Positions 40,272 to 48,651 of a stretch of 64,000 bases of DNA are shown here, piece after piece. The notes beneath the pieces were generated by a model. That model saw nothing but the letters and a program-made list of their open reading frames with translations. It was not told where the DNA came from and searched no databases. This DNA comes from Ectothiorhodospiraceae bacterium (lineage in GTDB: Bacteria > Pseudomonadota > Gammaproteobacteria > HK1), in the NCBI GenBank assembly GCA_024234875.1, contig JACKNM010000003.1, forward strand, positions 302,001 through 366,000, in the 5' to 3' direction. Position 1 is the stretch's first letter. Every line of letters begins with the position of its first letter. A program made the translations under genes and the position numbers.

Positions 40272-40683
40272 CACGGGTCGTCCCGCCGAGGAGTTCAGTG
40301 CGTCCAAACGCCGGTCACCAGCAGACCGCGCGGGCGACGGGCTCGTCGACCTGCGGCGGTGACCGAACGCCAGACGTCGCTCGCGGTGGACTTCGCTGCA
40401 CCTGGTGCACCAGTGGACCCACCGTGCCGGTGGCCGAGAATCGAGCGCGTAGTCTACCAGTCCGGTCGGAAAGTGGTTCCTCAACGACCCTCTTTCGGCC
40501 CATGCGCAGTGAACTTCGTCACGTTTCGGAGTGCGGCGTGGTGCGTAACGCCACGGTCACAGGCCGATCCGCGGCGCCGGAAGGTGCGGAGCGAGGCGCC
40601 GACGGGCCCGGCCGGTCGCTCGGCAACCGCCACTCGGGCTGCTACCCTCGCCCCCCGGTCCGTCCGAGGGGGAGGGAGTGTCG
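40272..40683. other. Gene-free spacer with a 12-base palindrome
   Basis: About 410 bases between two divergent genes without a convincing coding frame. A perfect 12-bp palindrome at 40402-40413 (CTGGTGCACCAG) overlaps a second inverted repeat sharing the GTGCA core, so it could be an operator for either gene. A strong G-rich ribosome binding site for the dehydrogenase gene lies at 40666-40676. No RNA gene was recognised. Confidence 0.5.
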
Positions 40684-41565
40684 ATGGCCGAGGCGGTCGG
40701 AATCGTGGGGCTCGGCAATGCCGGCGGTGCGCTCGCGAGCGCGCTGTGCCGGCAGATGCCGGTGGTGGGGTTCGACGTCGATCCGGCTCGCCGCGCGGCG
40801 GTGGCCGACCTCGGCCTCACCCTGGTCGACTCCGTGGAGGCGGTCGCGCGGTCGGCGCCGGCGGTGATCCTGTCGCTTCCGCGACCGGAGATCTCGACCG
40901 CGGTGGTCGCCGCCATCGCCGGCGAGCGGCCGGCACCGCGGGTGGTGATCGAGACCAGCACGGTCACCCCCGGGGTCGCCCGCGCGCTCGGCGCGACGTG
41001 CGCGGCGGCCGGCATCGGATTCGTCGATGCCGCCATCGCCGGTGGCGTGCAGTCGATGGCGGCCGGGCAGGTGACCTTCCTCGCCGGTGGCTCCGACGCC
41101 GACATGGCGGCGGCCGCGCCGGTGCTGGAGGCGTTGGCAGAACGTGTGCACCACCTCGGCCCGGTCGGTGCCGGCAGCGGCGCCAAGGTGGTCAACAACG
41201 CCGTCATGCACGCACTGATGGTGGTGCTGGTGGAGGCGGCGGCGATGGGCGAGAAGCTCGCCATCGCCCCCGAGAAGCTGGTCGAGATCCTCGGCCGACC
41301 CGACGGCATCATGCGTCCGCTCGAGCACCGTCTCAGGGACCGGGTGCTCGCCGGAAACTACGAGGGCGGGATGTCGATGGCCAACGCGCGCAAGGACTCC
41401 CTCCTCGCGCTGGAGACGGCGCAGGATCTCGGCGTCCCGCTGTTCGCGACGCTCGCCGCGCATACTCCCTACGAGATCGCGACCGCCCGCGGCATGGGCA
41501 ATCTGGACTACGCCGCGCTCGCGAGGCTGTGGGAGGAGTGGTGCGGAATCACCCTCTCGCGCTGA
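40684..41565 (+). CDS. NAD(P)-dependent beta-hydroxyacid dehydrogenase (HIBADH family)
   Basis: A 293-residue oxidoreductase of the 3-hydroxyisobutyrate/tartronate-semialdehyde family. Rossmann motif GIVGLGNAGGAL near the N-terminus; substrate region FVDAAIAGGVQSMAAGQVTFLAGG; catalytic Lys in GSGAKVVNNAV; C-terminal helical domain GGMSMANARKDSLLALE. The serine of the usual D-A-P-V-S-G-G motif is replaced (DAAIAGG), so the substrate may differ from the classical enzymes. ATG 40684 is preferred over GTG 40678 because of the spacing to GGAGGG. Confidence 0.9.
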   Translation: MAEAVGIVGLGNAGGALASALCRQMPVVGFDVDPARRAAVADLGLTLVDSVEAVARSAPAVILSLPRPEISTAVVAAIAGERPAPRVVIETSTVTPGVARALGATCAAAGIGFVDAAIAGGVQSMAAGQVTFLAGGSDADMAAAAPVLEALAERVHHLGPVGAGSGAKVVNNAVMHALMVVLVEAAAMGEKLAIAPEKLVEILGRPDGIMRPLEHRLRDRVLAGNYEGGMSMANARKDSLLALETAQDLGVPLFATLAAHTPYEIATARGMGNLDYAALARLWEEWCGITLSR

Positions 41566-41580
41566 GCACGCGCGGCGGCC

Positions 41581-41620
41581 GGCGCCGGGGGTGACGCGGT
41601 CACAGAACGACCCCGGCGCC
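41581..41620. terminator. Nested hairpin after the dehydrogenase gene
   Basis: A 10-bp perfect GC stem (41581-41590 with 41611-41620) encloses a second 5-bp stem (41591-41595 with 41599-41603). It lies 16 bases after the stop and 88 bases before the next ATG, so it can terminate or attenuate. Confidence 0.6.
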
Positions 41621-41708
41621 GCCGCTAGCATCGTGCGCTCGCCGGATTGGGCAGCAAGAGCAGCGTGGCGCCGGCGCGGGGAGCTCCGATCGGCGCCGGG
41701 AGAGCGAC

Positions 41709-42569
41709 ATGACGCCGAGTGTGCGGACCTTCTTCGACGAGGCCACCTACACCGCCACCCACCTGGTGTGGGACCCGTCGAGCCGCGAGGCGGCGATCGT
41801 CGATTCCGTGCGCGACTACGACCCGAAGTCCGGGCGCACCCGCACCGAGTCGGCCGCGCGCCTGATCGACGCCGTCGGTGAGCTCGGCCTGACGGTGCGT
41901 TGGATCCTGGAGACCCACGTCCACGCCGATCACCTCAGCGCCGCGCCCTATCTGAAGTCGGTCCTCGGCGGGAAGATCGCAATCGGCACCGCGATCACGG
42001 CGGTGCAGACCGTGTTCAAGCGCCTGTTCAACGTCGAGCCGTCGTTCGCGACCGACGGGCGGCAGTTCGACCACCTCTTCGCCGACGGCGAGTCCTTCCG
42101 CCTCGGCGACCTCGAGGCTCGCGTCCTGCACACCCCTGGCCATACCCCGGCCTGCGCGACCTACGTCATCGGCGACGCGGCGTTCGTCGGTGACACCCTG
42201 TTCATGCCGGACTACGGCACTGCGCGGTGCGACTTCCCGGGCGGCGATGCGCGCACGCTCTATCGGTCGATTCAGAAGATCCTCGCCCTCCCGCCGCAGA
42301 CCCGCCTGTTCCTGTGTCACGACTACGCGCCCGGCGGCCGTGAGTATCGATGGGAGACCACGGTGGCGGCGGAGCAGGCGGAGAACATCCACGTCCGAGA
42401 CGGCGTGAGCGAGGCCGATTTCGTGGCCCTGCGCACCGCGCGCGACGCCCAGCTCGACATGCCGGTGCTCATCCTGCCGTCGGTGCAGGTCAACATGCGC
42501 GCCGGCGCGATGCCGCCGCCGGAGTCCAACGGCATCTCCTACCTGAAGATTCCGGTCGACGCGCTCTGA
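41709..42569 (+). CDS. Metallo-beta-lactamase-fold hydrolase, persulfide-dioxygenase-like
   Basis: A 286-residue MBL-fold protein. H70-x-H72-x-D74-H75 (THVHADHL), LHTPGHTPACATYVIGD, FVGDTLFMPDYGTARCDFPGG and LFLCHDYAPGG match the ETHE1/Blh group that oxidises glutathione persulfide to sulfite with a single iron. A hydrolytic (glyoxalase-like) function cannot be excluded. GGAGAG precedes the ATG by five bases. The next gene is a SulP anion transporter 49 bases downstream, which fits sulfur handling. Confidence 0.88.
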   Translation: MTPSVRTFFDEATYTATHLVWDPSSREAAIVDSVRDYDPKSGRTRTESAARLIDAVGELGLTVRWILETHVHADHLSAAPYLKSVLGGKIAIGTAITAVQTVFKRLFNVEPSFATDGRQFDHLFADGESFRLGDLEARVLHTPGHTPACATYVIGDAAFVGDTLFMPDYGTARCDFPGGDARTLYRSIQKILALPPQTRLFLCHDYAPGGREYRWETTVAAEQAENIHVRDGVSEADFVALRTARDAQLDMPVLILPSVQVNMRAGAMPPPESNGISYLKIPVDAL

Positions 42570-42618
42570 GCCCGACGGCCGCCGCAGCGGCGCGAGGCGC
42601 GAGCCCGGTGGATGGGCC

Positions 42619-44484
42619 ATGTCGTCGGGCGCGGTCGAGGATGCGCTGGTGACGATCGAACGCTGGCTACCGTGCGTCGGCTGGCTGCGCCGATACCACG
42701 CCGAGCTGCTGCGTGGCGACGCGATGGCGGCGGTCATCGTCACCATCATGCTCATTCCCCAGAGCCTGGCCTACGCCATGCTCGCCGGCCTTCCGCCGGA
42801 GGTCGGGCTCTACGCGAGCATCGCGCCGCTCGCCGCCTACGCGTTGCTCGGCAGCTCCGGCGCGCTGGCGGTCGGCCCGGTGGCGGTGGTGTCGCTGATG
42901 ACTGCCGCCGCGGTCGGTGATCTCGCCGCCGTCGGCACGCCGGAGTACCGCGGCGCGGCGGTGGTGCTCGCGGCGCTCTCGGGCATCTTCCTGCTCGCGC
43001 TCGGATTGCTCCGCCTCGGCTTCCTCGCCAGCTTGCTCAGCCACCCGGTGATCTCGGGGTTCATCACCGCCTCCGGGGTCCTGATCGCCACCAGTCAGCT
43101 CGGCCACCTGCTCGGCATCCCCGCGCGCGGTGACACCCTGCTCGCGATCGGGGCGGCGTTGGTGACCGATGCCACCGAGGTCCACTGGCCGACGGCGGCC
43201 ATCGGAGCCGGGGCGATCGCGTTCCTGCTCTGGTCGCGCTCGCGGTCGCGATCCTTGCTGATGCGCCTCGGGCTCGGTCGCCGCCTCGCCGACGCGGTCG
43301 CCAAGGCGGCTCCGGTGATGGCGGTGGTGGCGACCATCGCGCTGGTACGCGTGCTGGGACTGGAGGCGGCGGGCGTGCGGGTGGTGGGCGAGATCCCCGG
43401 CGGGCTACCGCCGATCGCCCTCCCGTCGCTCGATCCGGCACTTTGGGCGGCGCTGTTGCCGTCGGCAGTCCTCATCTCGGTGGTGGGTTTCGTCGAGTCG
43501 GTCTCGGTGGCGCAGACGCTCGCCGCCAAGCGTCGTGAGCGCATCGAGCCGAACCGCGAGCTGCTCGGGCTCGGCGCGGCGAACCTCGCCGCCAGCGTGA
43601 GCGGCGGCTTCCCGGTGACCGGCGGCTTCGCCCGCTCGGTGGTCAACTTCGACGCCGGGGCGCGCACGCCGCTGGCCGGGGTCCTCGCCGCGGTCGGAAT
43701 CGCGCTGACCGCGCTCTACCTGACCCCGGTGCTGCGCGCGTTGCCGACGGCGACGCTCGCCGCCACCATCGTGGTCGCCGTGCTGTCGCTGGTCGACCTC
43801 GGCGCGCTGCGTCGCACCTGGATCTACTCGCGCGCCGACTTCGCGGCCATGGCGCTCACCATCGCGACGGTGCTGCTGGCCGGTGTCGAGCGCGGCATCG
43901 TGGCCGGGGTCGGGCTCTCGGTCGCGCTCTTCCTCGCCCGCTCCACGCGGCCACACATCGCGGTCGTCGGGCAGGTCCCCGGCACCCAGCATTTCCGCAA
44001 CGTGCTCCGCCACGCGGTGCTGGTGAGCCCGCGGGTGCTGTCGGTGCGGGTCGACGAGAGCCTCTACTTCGCCAACGCCCGCTTTCTCGAGGACCGCCTC
44101 TACGACCTGGCGGTGGTCTCGCGCGAGGTGCGCGACGTGGTGCTGATCTGCTCGGCGGTGAACGACATCGACGCCAGCGCGCTGGAGAGCCTGGAGGCGC
44201 TGAACCAGCGCCTCGGCAACGCCGGCGTGCGGTTCCACCTCTCGGAGGTCAAGGGACCGGTGATGGATCGCCTCGAGCGGTCGCACTTCCTGGACCAGCT
44301 CTCGGGCGAGGTGTATCTGAGCCAGCACGACGCGCTGCGGGCGCTCGATCCGGAGCTGACCGCCCGCGCCGACGGCGCCGTCCGACCACCGGGATCCGCC
44401 GCCGCGCGCGCGCCGGGCCGCGACGCGAGCGCCGGTCGCCCCGCTTGCGCCCGCGACGACCGCCCGGGTCCGACGGGCTGCTAG
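42619..44484 (+). CDS. SulP family anion transporter with STAS domain
   Basis: A 621-residue inner-membrane carrier. About 12-14 helices; the family signature near the start is PQSLAYAMLAGLPPEVGLYA, and SGGFPVTGGFARSVVNFDAGA marks the core domain. A C-terminal STAS domain begins near residue 470 (VLSVRVDESLYFANARFLED ... SAVNDIDASALESLEAL). The last 45 residues are an Ala/Arg/Pro-rich tail. The substrate could be sulfate or bicarbonate; the persulfide-dioxygenase-like neighbour favours a sulfur oxyanion (inference). Confidence 0.93.
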   Translation: MSSGAVEDALVTIERWLPCVGWLRRYHAELLRGDAMAAVIVTIMLIPQSLAYAMLAGLPPEVGLYASIAPLAAYALLGSSGALAVGPVAVVSLMTAAAVGDLAAVGTPEYRGAAVVLAALSGIFLLALGLLRLGFLASLLSHPVISGFITASGVLIATSQLGHLLGIPARGDTLLAIGAALVTDATEVHWPTAAIGAGAIAFLLWSRSRSRSLLMRLGLGRRLADAVAKAAPVMAVVATIALVRVLGLEAAGVRVVGEIPGGLPPIALPSLDPALWAALLPSAVLISVVGFVESVSVAQTLAAKRRERIEPNRELLGLGAANLAASVSGGFPVTGGFARSVVNFDAGARTPLAGVLAAVGIALTALYLTPVLRALPTATLAATIVVAVLSLVDLGALRRTWIYSRADFAAMALTIATVLLAGVERGIVAGVGLSVALFLARSTRPHIAVVGQVPGTQHFRNVLRHAVLVSPRVLSVRVDESLYFANARFLEDRLYDLAVVSREVRDVVLICSAVNDIDASALESLEALNQRLGNAGVRFHLSEVKGPVMDRLERSHFLDQLSGEVYLSQHDALRALDPELTARADGAVRPPGSAAARAPGRDASAGRPACARDDRPGPTGC

Positions 44485-44566
44485 TATTGGCGCGCCTCGC
44501 TCCGATCGCCGGAGCAGCGGCCACCACCCTTCGAACCTCCTTCGCATCCGAGGCCCGAGCCGCTCG

Positions 44567-46093
44567 ATGACCGCCGCGGTGGATCCCGACAAGCCGGCGC
44601 TCGAGCTGTCGGTCGTCCGCCGTTTCGTCGTCCTCACCGTGGTGGTGGTGAGCTCCAGCGCCTACATCGCGGCGACGTTCTCGGCCACCGCCATCCTGCC
44701 GCAGATGCAGGGCGCGATGGCGGCGACACAGGACGAGATCTCCTGGACCGTCACCTTCAACATTCTCGCCACCGCGGTGGCGACGCCGATGACCGGATGG
44801 TTCGTGACCACCTTCGGCCGCCGCCAGGTCCAGTACACGAGTCTCGCCGGATTCACCTTCGCGACCTTCATGTGCGGGCTCTCGCAGTCGCTCGAGAGCC
44901 TGGTGTTCTGGCGCATGGTGCAGGGTGCCACCGGCGCGCCGCTGATCCCGCTCGGGCAGACCATCCTGCTCGACGTGTTTCCGCGTCGACAGCACCCGAC
45001 CATGATGTCGATCTACGGCATGGCCAACACCCTGGGTCCGGTGCTCGGTCCCGCCGCCGCCGGCTACCTCGCCGAGTACATGAGCTGGCGGTGGGGGTAT
45101 CACATGATCGTGCCGTTCGGGGTGATCTCCACCGTCGCCACCTTCCTCGCGCTGCCACGCGACCGGCGCGCGAGCGAGATCCGCCTCGACTGGGTGGGGT
45201 TCCTGTCGATGGCCACCGCGATCGCGTCGGCCCAGCTCGCGCTCTCGCGTGGCCAGCGGCTCGACTGGTTCGAGTCGACCGAGATCATCGTCGAGACCGC
45301 CATCGCACTGGTGGCGATGTGGGTGTTCGTGGTCCACAGCCTCACCAGCCCGCGCCCGTTTCTCAATCCCCGCCTGCTGCTCGACCGCAACTACGCGGTC
45401 GGGCTGTTCCTGATCACGTTGTTCGGGATGCTGAACTTCACGCCGATGGTGTTGCTGCCGCCGCTGCTGAAGAGCCAGCTCGGCCAGCCGGACTACATCG
45501 TCGGCGTGGTGATCAGCTGGCGCGGTATCGGGGTGCTCTGCGGCTTCCTGGTGTCGATGCTGACCGGGCGGCTCGACCCGCGGGTCGGCATGAGCATCGG
45601 GTTCGCGGTGCAGGTGGTCTCGGGGCTGTGGCTGATGGGGATCAACCTCGAGGTCGGCTGGCAGGTGCTGTCGGCCAACGCCTTCCTGCAGGGGCTCGCG
45701 GTCGGCCTCATCTGGACGCCGATCGCGACCTCGAGCTTCTGGACCCTTCCGGCGGAGCACCGCGCCGAGGCGGTGGCGGTGTTCCACCTCATGCGCAACA
45801 TCGGCTCGACCTTCTTCATCTCCTGGTCGGTGGCCGAGGTCGTGCGCAGCACCGGCGCGAACTACAGCCGCATGGTCGAGTTCGCCACGCCGTTCAACAA
45901 GCTGCTGGGAATGCCCTGGGTGGTGGGCGACTGGTCGCTCGAGTCGGCACAGGGGCTCGCCGGCATCGCCCGCGAGATCAACCGTCAGGCCGCGATCATC
46001 GGCTACACGAATGCGTTCTTCCTCTACACCGCGGCATCGATCATCGCCCTGCCGCTGGTGCTGGTGGTGCGGCGAAGCCGGGCGCAGGTCTGA
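44567..46093 (+). CDS. DHA2-family (EmrB-type) MFS drug/solute pump, copy 1
   Basis: A 508-residue carrier with 14 membrane helices. Motifs of DHA2 pumps: TILPQMQGAMAATQDEISW near helix 1, WFVTTFGRRQVQYTSL (motif A) and VFWRMVQGATGAPLIPLGQT (motif B-like), GPVLGPAAAGYLAEYMSWRW (motif C). The periplasmic loop before the last helix contains NYSRMVEFATPFNKLL. EmrB pumps normally pair with an EmrA adaptor, which is absent. A close paralogue lies at 48651-50159 on the other strand. Confidence 0.94.
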   Translation: MTAAVDPDKPALELSVVRRFVVLTVVVVSSSAYIAATFSATAILPQMQGAMAATQDEISWTVTFNILATAVATPMTGWFVTTFGRRQVQYTSLAGFTFATFMCGLSQSLESLVFWRMVQGATGAPLIPLGQTILLDVFPRRQHPTMMSIYGMANTLGPVLGPAAAGYLAEYMSWRWGYHMIVPFGVISTVATFLALPRDRRASEIRLDWVGFLSMATAIASAQLALSRGQRLDWFESTEIIVETAIALVAMWVFVVHSLTSPRPFLNPRLLLDRNYAVGLFLITLFGMLNFTPMVLLPPLLKSQLGQPDYIVGVVISWRGIGVLCGFLVSMLTGRLDPRVGMSIGFAVQVVSGLWLMGINLEVGWQVLSANAFLQGLAVGLIWTPIATSSFWTLPAEHRAEAVAVFHLMRNIGSTFFISWSVAEVVRSTGANYSRMVEFATPFNKLLGMPWVVGDWSLESAQGLAGIAREINRQAAIIGYTNAFFLYTAASIIALPLVLVVRRSRAQV

Positions 46094-46165
46094 TGTCCCG
46101 GCCGTGGAGCGCGGCTGGCGGTGGTGGCACTATCTCGCACCGAGCCGAAGCCGGTGAGTGAGGGC

Positions 46166-47119
46166 ATGACGGAAATCAGCAACTTCTTGCGGGACATCCC
46201 GATCGTCGATGCCCACCATCACCTGTGGGATCTCGACCGCCACCACTACCCGTGGCTCGGCGACCGGATGAATCCGCATTTCTTCCTCGGTGACTACTCG
46301 GCCTTGCGCCGGAACTACCTGCCGCAGGACTACCGTCGCGACGCCGCCGGCCACAACGTGGTCGCCACGGTGCACGTCGAGGCCGAGTGGGACCGGGCCG
46401 ACCAGGTCGGCGAGACGCGCTGGCTGAGCGCGGTCGCCGACGTCGCCGGGATGCCGACGGCGCTGGTCGGCCATGCCTGGTTCGACGACCCGCGCGTGGA
46501 GGCGGTGCTGGAGGCGCACGCCGCGTACCCACGCATGCGCGGCATCCGCTCCAAACCCGCCCGCCCCGGTCAGGCGCCGGGCGACGAGGACGAGGCACGG
46601 GGCTCGATGCGCGATCCGGCCTGGCGGCGAGGCTTCGCGCTGCTCGCCCGCCACGGCCTGTCCTGGGACCTGCGCGTGCCGCTCGCGCAGCTCGCCGAGG
46701 CGGCCGAGCTGGTCGGCGCCCATCCCGACATCGCGGTGGTGCTCAACCACACCGGTTTCCCCTGGGACCGGTCGGCCGCGGGCCTCGAGGCCTGGCGCCG
46801 GGGCATGCGCACCCTCGCCGAGCGGCCGAACGTGTGCCTCAAGTTGTCGGAGCTCGGTCTTCGTGACCGACCCTGGGACTACGAGGAGAATCGTCGCATC
46901 GTGCTCGAGGCGATCGACCTCTTCGGCGTCGACCGCTGCATGTTCGCGAGCAACTTCCCGGTGTCGGGGCTTCGAATCACCTACCGCGAGCTCTACGACG
47001 CGTACAAGCGGATGGTCGCCGACCTCGCCCCGGCCGAGCAGCTCGCCCTGTTCCACGACAACGCCGCGCGCTTCTACCGAATCGACACCAGCGCCGCGGC
47101 GACCACCGGTCCACACTGA
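46166..47119 (+). CDS. Amidohydrolase-2 family metal-dependent hydrolase
   Basis: A 317-residue TIM-barrel hydrolase/lactonase. The metal motif DAHHHLWDLDRHHYPWL is at residues 15-31, with NHTGFPWD near 205 and MFASNFPVSGL near 270. Related enzymes open sugar lactones or hydrolyse 2-pyrone-4,6-dicarboxylate. ATG 46166 is used; GTG 46154 is an in-frame alternative. It lies between the EmrB-type pump and the MlrC gene and likely shares their transcript. Confidence 0.92.
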   Translation: MTEISNFLRDIPIVDAHHHLWDLDRHHYPWLGDRMNPHFFLGDYSALRRNYLPQDYRRDAAGHNVVATVHVEAEWDRADQVGETRWLSAVADVAGMPTALVGHAWFDDPRVEAVLEAHAAYPRMRGIRSKPARPGQAPGDEDEARGSMRDPAWRRGFALLARHGLSWDLRVPLAQLAEAAELVGAHPDIAVVLNHTGFPWDRSAAGLEAWRRGMRTLAERPNVCLKLSELGLRDRPWDYEENRRIVLEAIDLFGVDRCMFASNFPVSGLRITYRELYDAYKRMVADLAPAEQLALFHDNAARFYRIDTSAAATTGPH

Positions 47120-47130
47120 GGTCCACCTCG

Positions 47131-48618
47131 ATGAGCCATCGCATCCTCGTCGCCGGCTTCAAGCACGAGACCCACACCTTCAGCAGGGTGCCGACCGATC
47201 TCGCCGCCTATCGGGCCCGCGCGCTCTACGCCGGCCAGGAGATGGTCGAGGCGATGCGCGGCACCGCGAGCGAGATCGCTGGCTTCCTCGAGGCCTGCGA
47301 CGCCAACGGCTGGACCGCGGTGCCGGCCGTGTTCGCCGATGCCACCCCCGGTGGCAAGGTCACCCGCGAGGCCTTCGACCATGTGCTCGATGCGATTCTC
47401 GGTGCGGTGCGCGCCGCCGGCGGGGTCGACGGGATGCTGCTCTGTCTCCACGGCGCGATGGTGTGCGAGCACGACGACGACGGCGAGGGGGCGCTGCTAC
47501 GTGCGTTGCGCGCGGAGCTCGGCCGCGCCCTGCCGATCGCGGCCACTCACGACCTGCACGCCAACGTGACCGACGCCTTCGCCGGCCTGGTCGACATCCT
47601 CGTCTCCTACCGAACCTATCCCCACGTCGACCAGCACGTGGTCGCGGGCGAGGCGGCGGAGCTACTGCGCCGCACGCTCGCCGGTGAGATCCGCCCTCGG
47701 GTGAGCGTCGCGCGCGGCGCGCTGATGGCCGGTATCGACCACGGACGCACCACTGCCCCCGGGCCGATGACCGAGATGCTCGACCGCGCCGCGGCGCTGA
47801 TGCGAGACGACCCGAAAGTGCTCTCGACGAGTGTCAACGCGGGCTTCTCCCACGCCGACACCTTCGACACCGGGCCGAGCGTGGTCGCGGTCACCGATGG
47901 CGCGCACGCGGGCATCGGGGCCGCGCTGAGCGGCATGATGGACGCGATCTGGGAGAGTCGGCACCGCGAGACGGTGGAGACCGTCTCGGTGGCCGCGGCG
48001 ATGTCGCGCCTCGGCGCGCTGGCGTCGGCGTCGGCTCCGGTGGTGATCGCCGACTTCGCCGACAATCCCGGTGGCGGTGGTTATGCCGAGTCGACGGGAA
48101 TGCTGCGGGCGCTGGTCGAGGCCGGCATCGCGCCGGCGGTGGCCGGGGTGTTCCACGATGCCGCGGTGGCGAGCCAGGCGCATGCGGCCGGTCTCGGCGC
48201 CACCATCGACGTCTGCCTCGGTGGCAAGGTGGATCCCGAGCTCAGCCCGGCGCTGCCGTTGCGGGCCCGGGTCGAGGCGCTCACCGACGGCCGGTTCCGC
48301 TTCTCCGGTCCGATGCTCCGCGGCCAGCCGGTGGACATGGGGCCGTCCGCGGTGCTCGAGGTGAACGGCCTGCGCATCGTCGTCGCCAGCAAGCGTTTCC
48401 AGTGCTACGACCGCATGTTCTTCGAGCACGCCGGCATCGATCTCGGCGCCCAGCGGGTGGTGATGGTGAAGTCGGCTCAGCACTTCCGCGCCGCCTACCA
48501 GCCGCTCGCCTGCGAGGTGCTGGTGGTCGACAGCACCGAGGGGCTGACCACCGGAGACTTGAAGGTGTTCCCCTACGCGCGAGTGCGCCGGCCGATCTTT
48601 CCGTTGGATCTCGACTGA
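47131..48618 (+). CDS. M81 family peptidase (MlrC/microcystinase C-like)
   Basis: A 495-residue cytoplasmic metalloprotein. DUF1485 region GFKHETHTFSRVPTDL at the start, LCLHGAMV, ATHDLHANVTDAF and SYRTYPHVDQH in the middle, and ADFADNPGGGGYAEST in the C-terminal MlrC domain. MlrC completes the degradation of linearised microcystin, but most M81 proteins act on other small peptides or amides, so the natural substrate is unknown. Starts 11 bases after the amidohydrolase stop. No mlrA, mlrB or mlrD gene is near. Confidence 0.93.
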   Translation: MSHRILVAGFKHETHTFSRVPTDLAAYRARALYAGQEMVEAMRGTASEIAGFLEACDANGWTAVPAVFADATPGGKVTREAFDHVLDAILGAVRAAGGVDGMLLCLHGAMVCEHDDDGEGALLRALRAELGRALPIAATHDLHANVTDAFAGLVDILVSYRTYPHVDQHVVAGEAAELLRRTLAGEIRPRVSVARGALMAGIDHGRTTAPGPMTEMLDRAAALMRDDPKVLSTSVNAGFSHADTFDTGPSVVAVTDGAHAGIGAALSGMMDAIWESRHRETVETVSVAAAMSRLGALASASAPVVIADFADNPGGGGYAESTGMLRALVEAGIAPAVAGVFHDAAVASQAHAAGLGATIDVCLGGKVDPELSPALPLRARVEALTDGRFRFSGPMLRGQPVDMGPSAVLEVNGLRIVVASKRFQCYDRMFFEHAGIDLGAQRVVMVKSAQHFRAAYQPLACEVLVVDSTEGLTTGDLKVFPYARVRRPIFPLDLD

Positions 48619-48632
48619 CTGCGGGGTCTGCC

Positions 48633-48651
48633 GCGGGCTTCAACAGCCCGC
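48633..48651. terminator. Bidirectional hairpin between the MlrC and pump genes
   Basis: A 7-bp GC stem (48633-48639 with 48645-48651, five-base loop) lies between the convergent stops, overlapping the last base of the pump stop codon. It can end transcripts from both sides. Confidence 0.65.

Noticed and set aside
39279..41594. A 771-codon plus-strand frame across the kinase gene and the dehydrogenase gene
   Set aside because: It runs antisense through the kinase catalytic motifs and then out of phase through the dehydrogenase.
47131..48618. Calling a microcystin-degradation cluster
   Set aside because: Only an MlrC-like gene is present; mlrA, mlrB and mlrD are missing, and most M81 proteins have other substrates.
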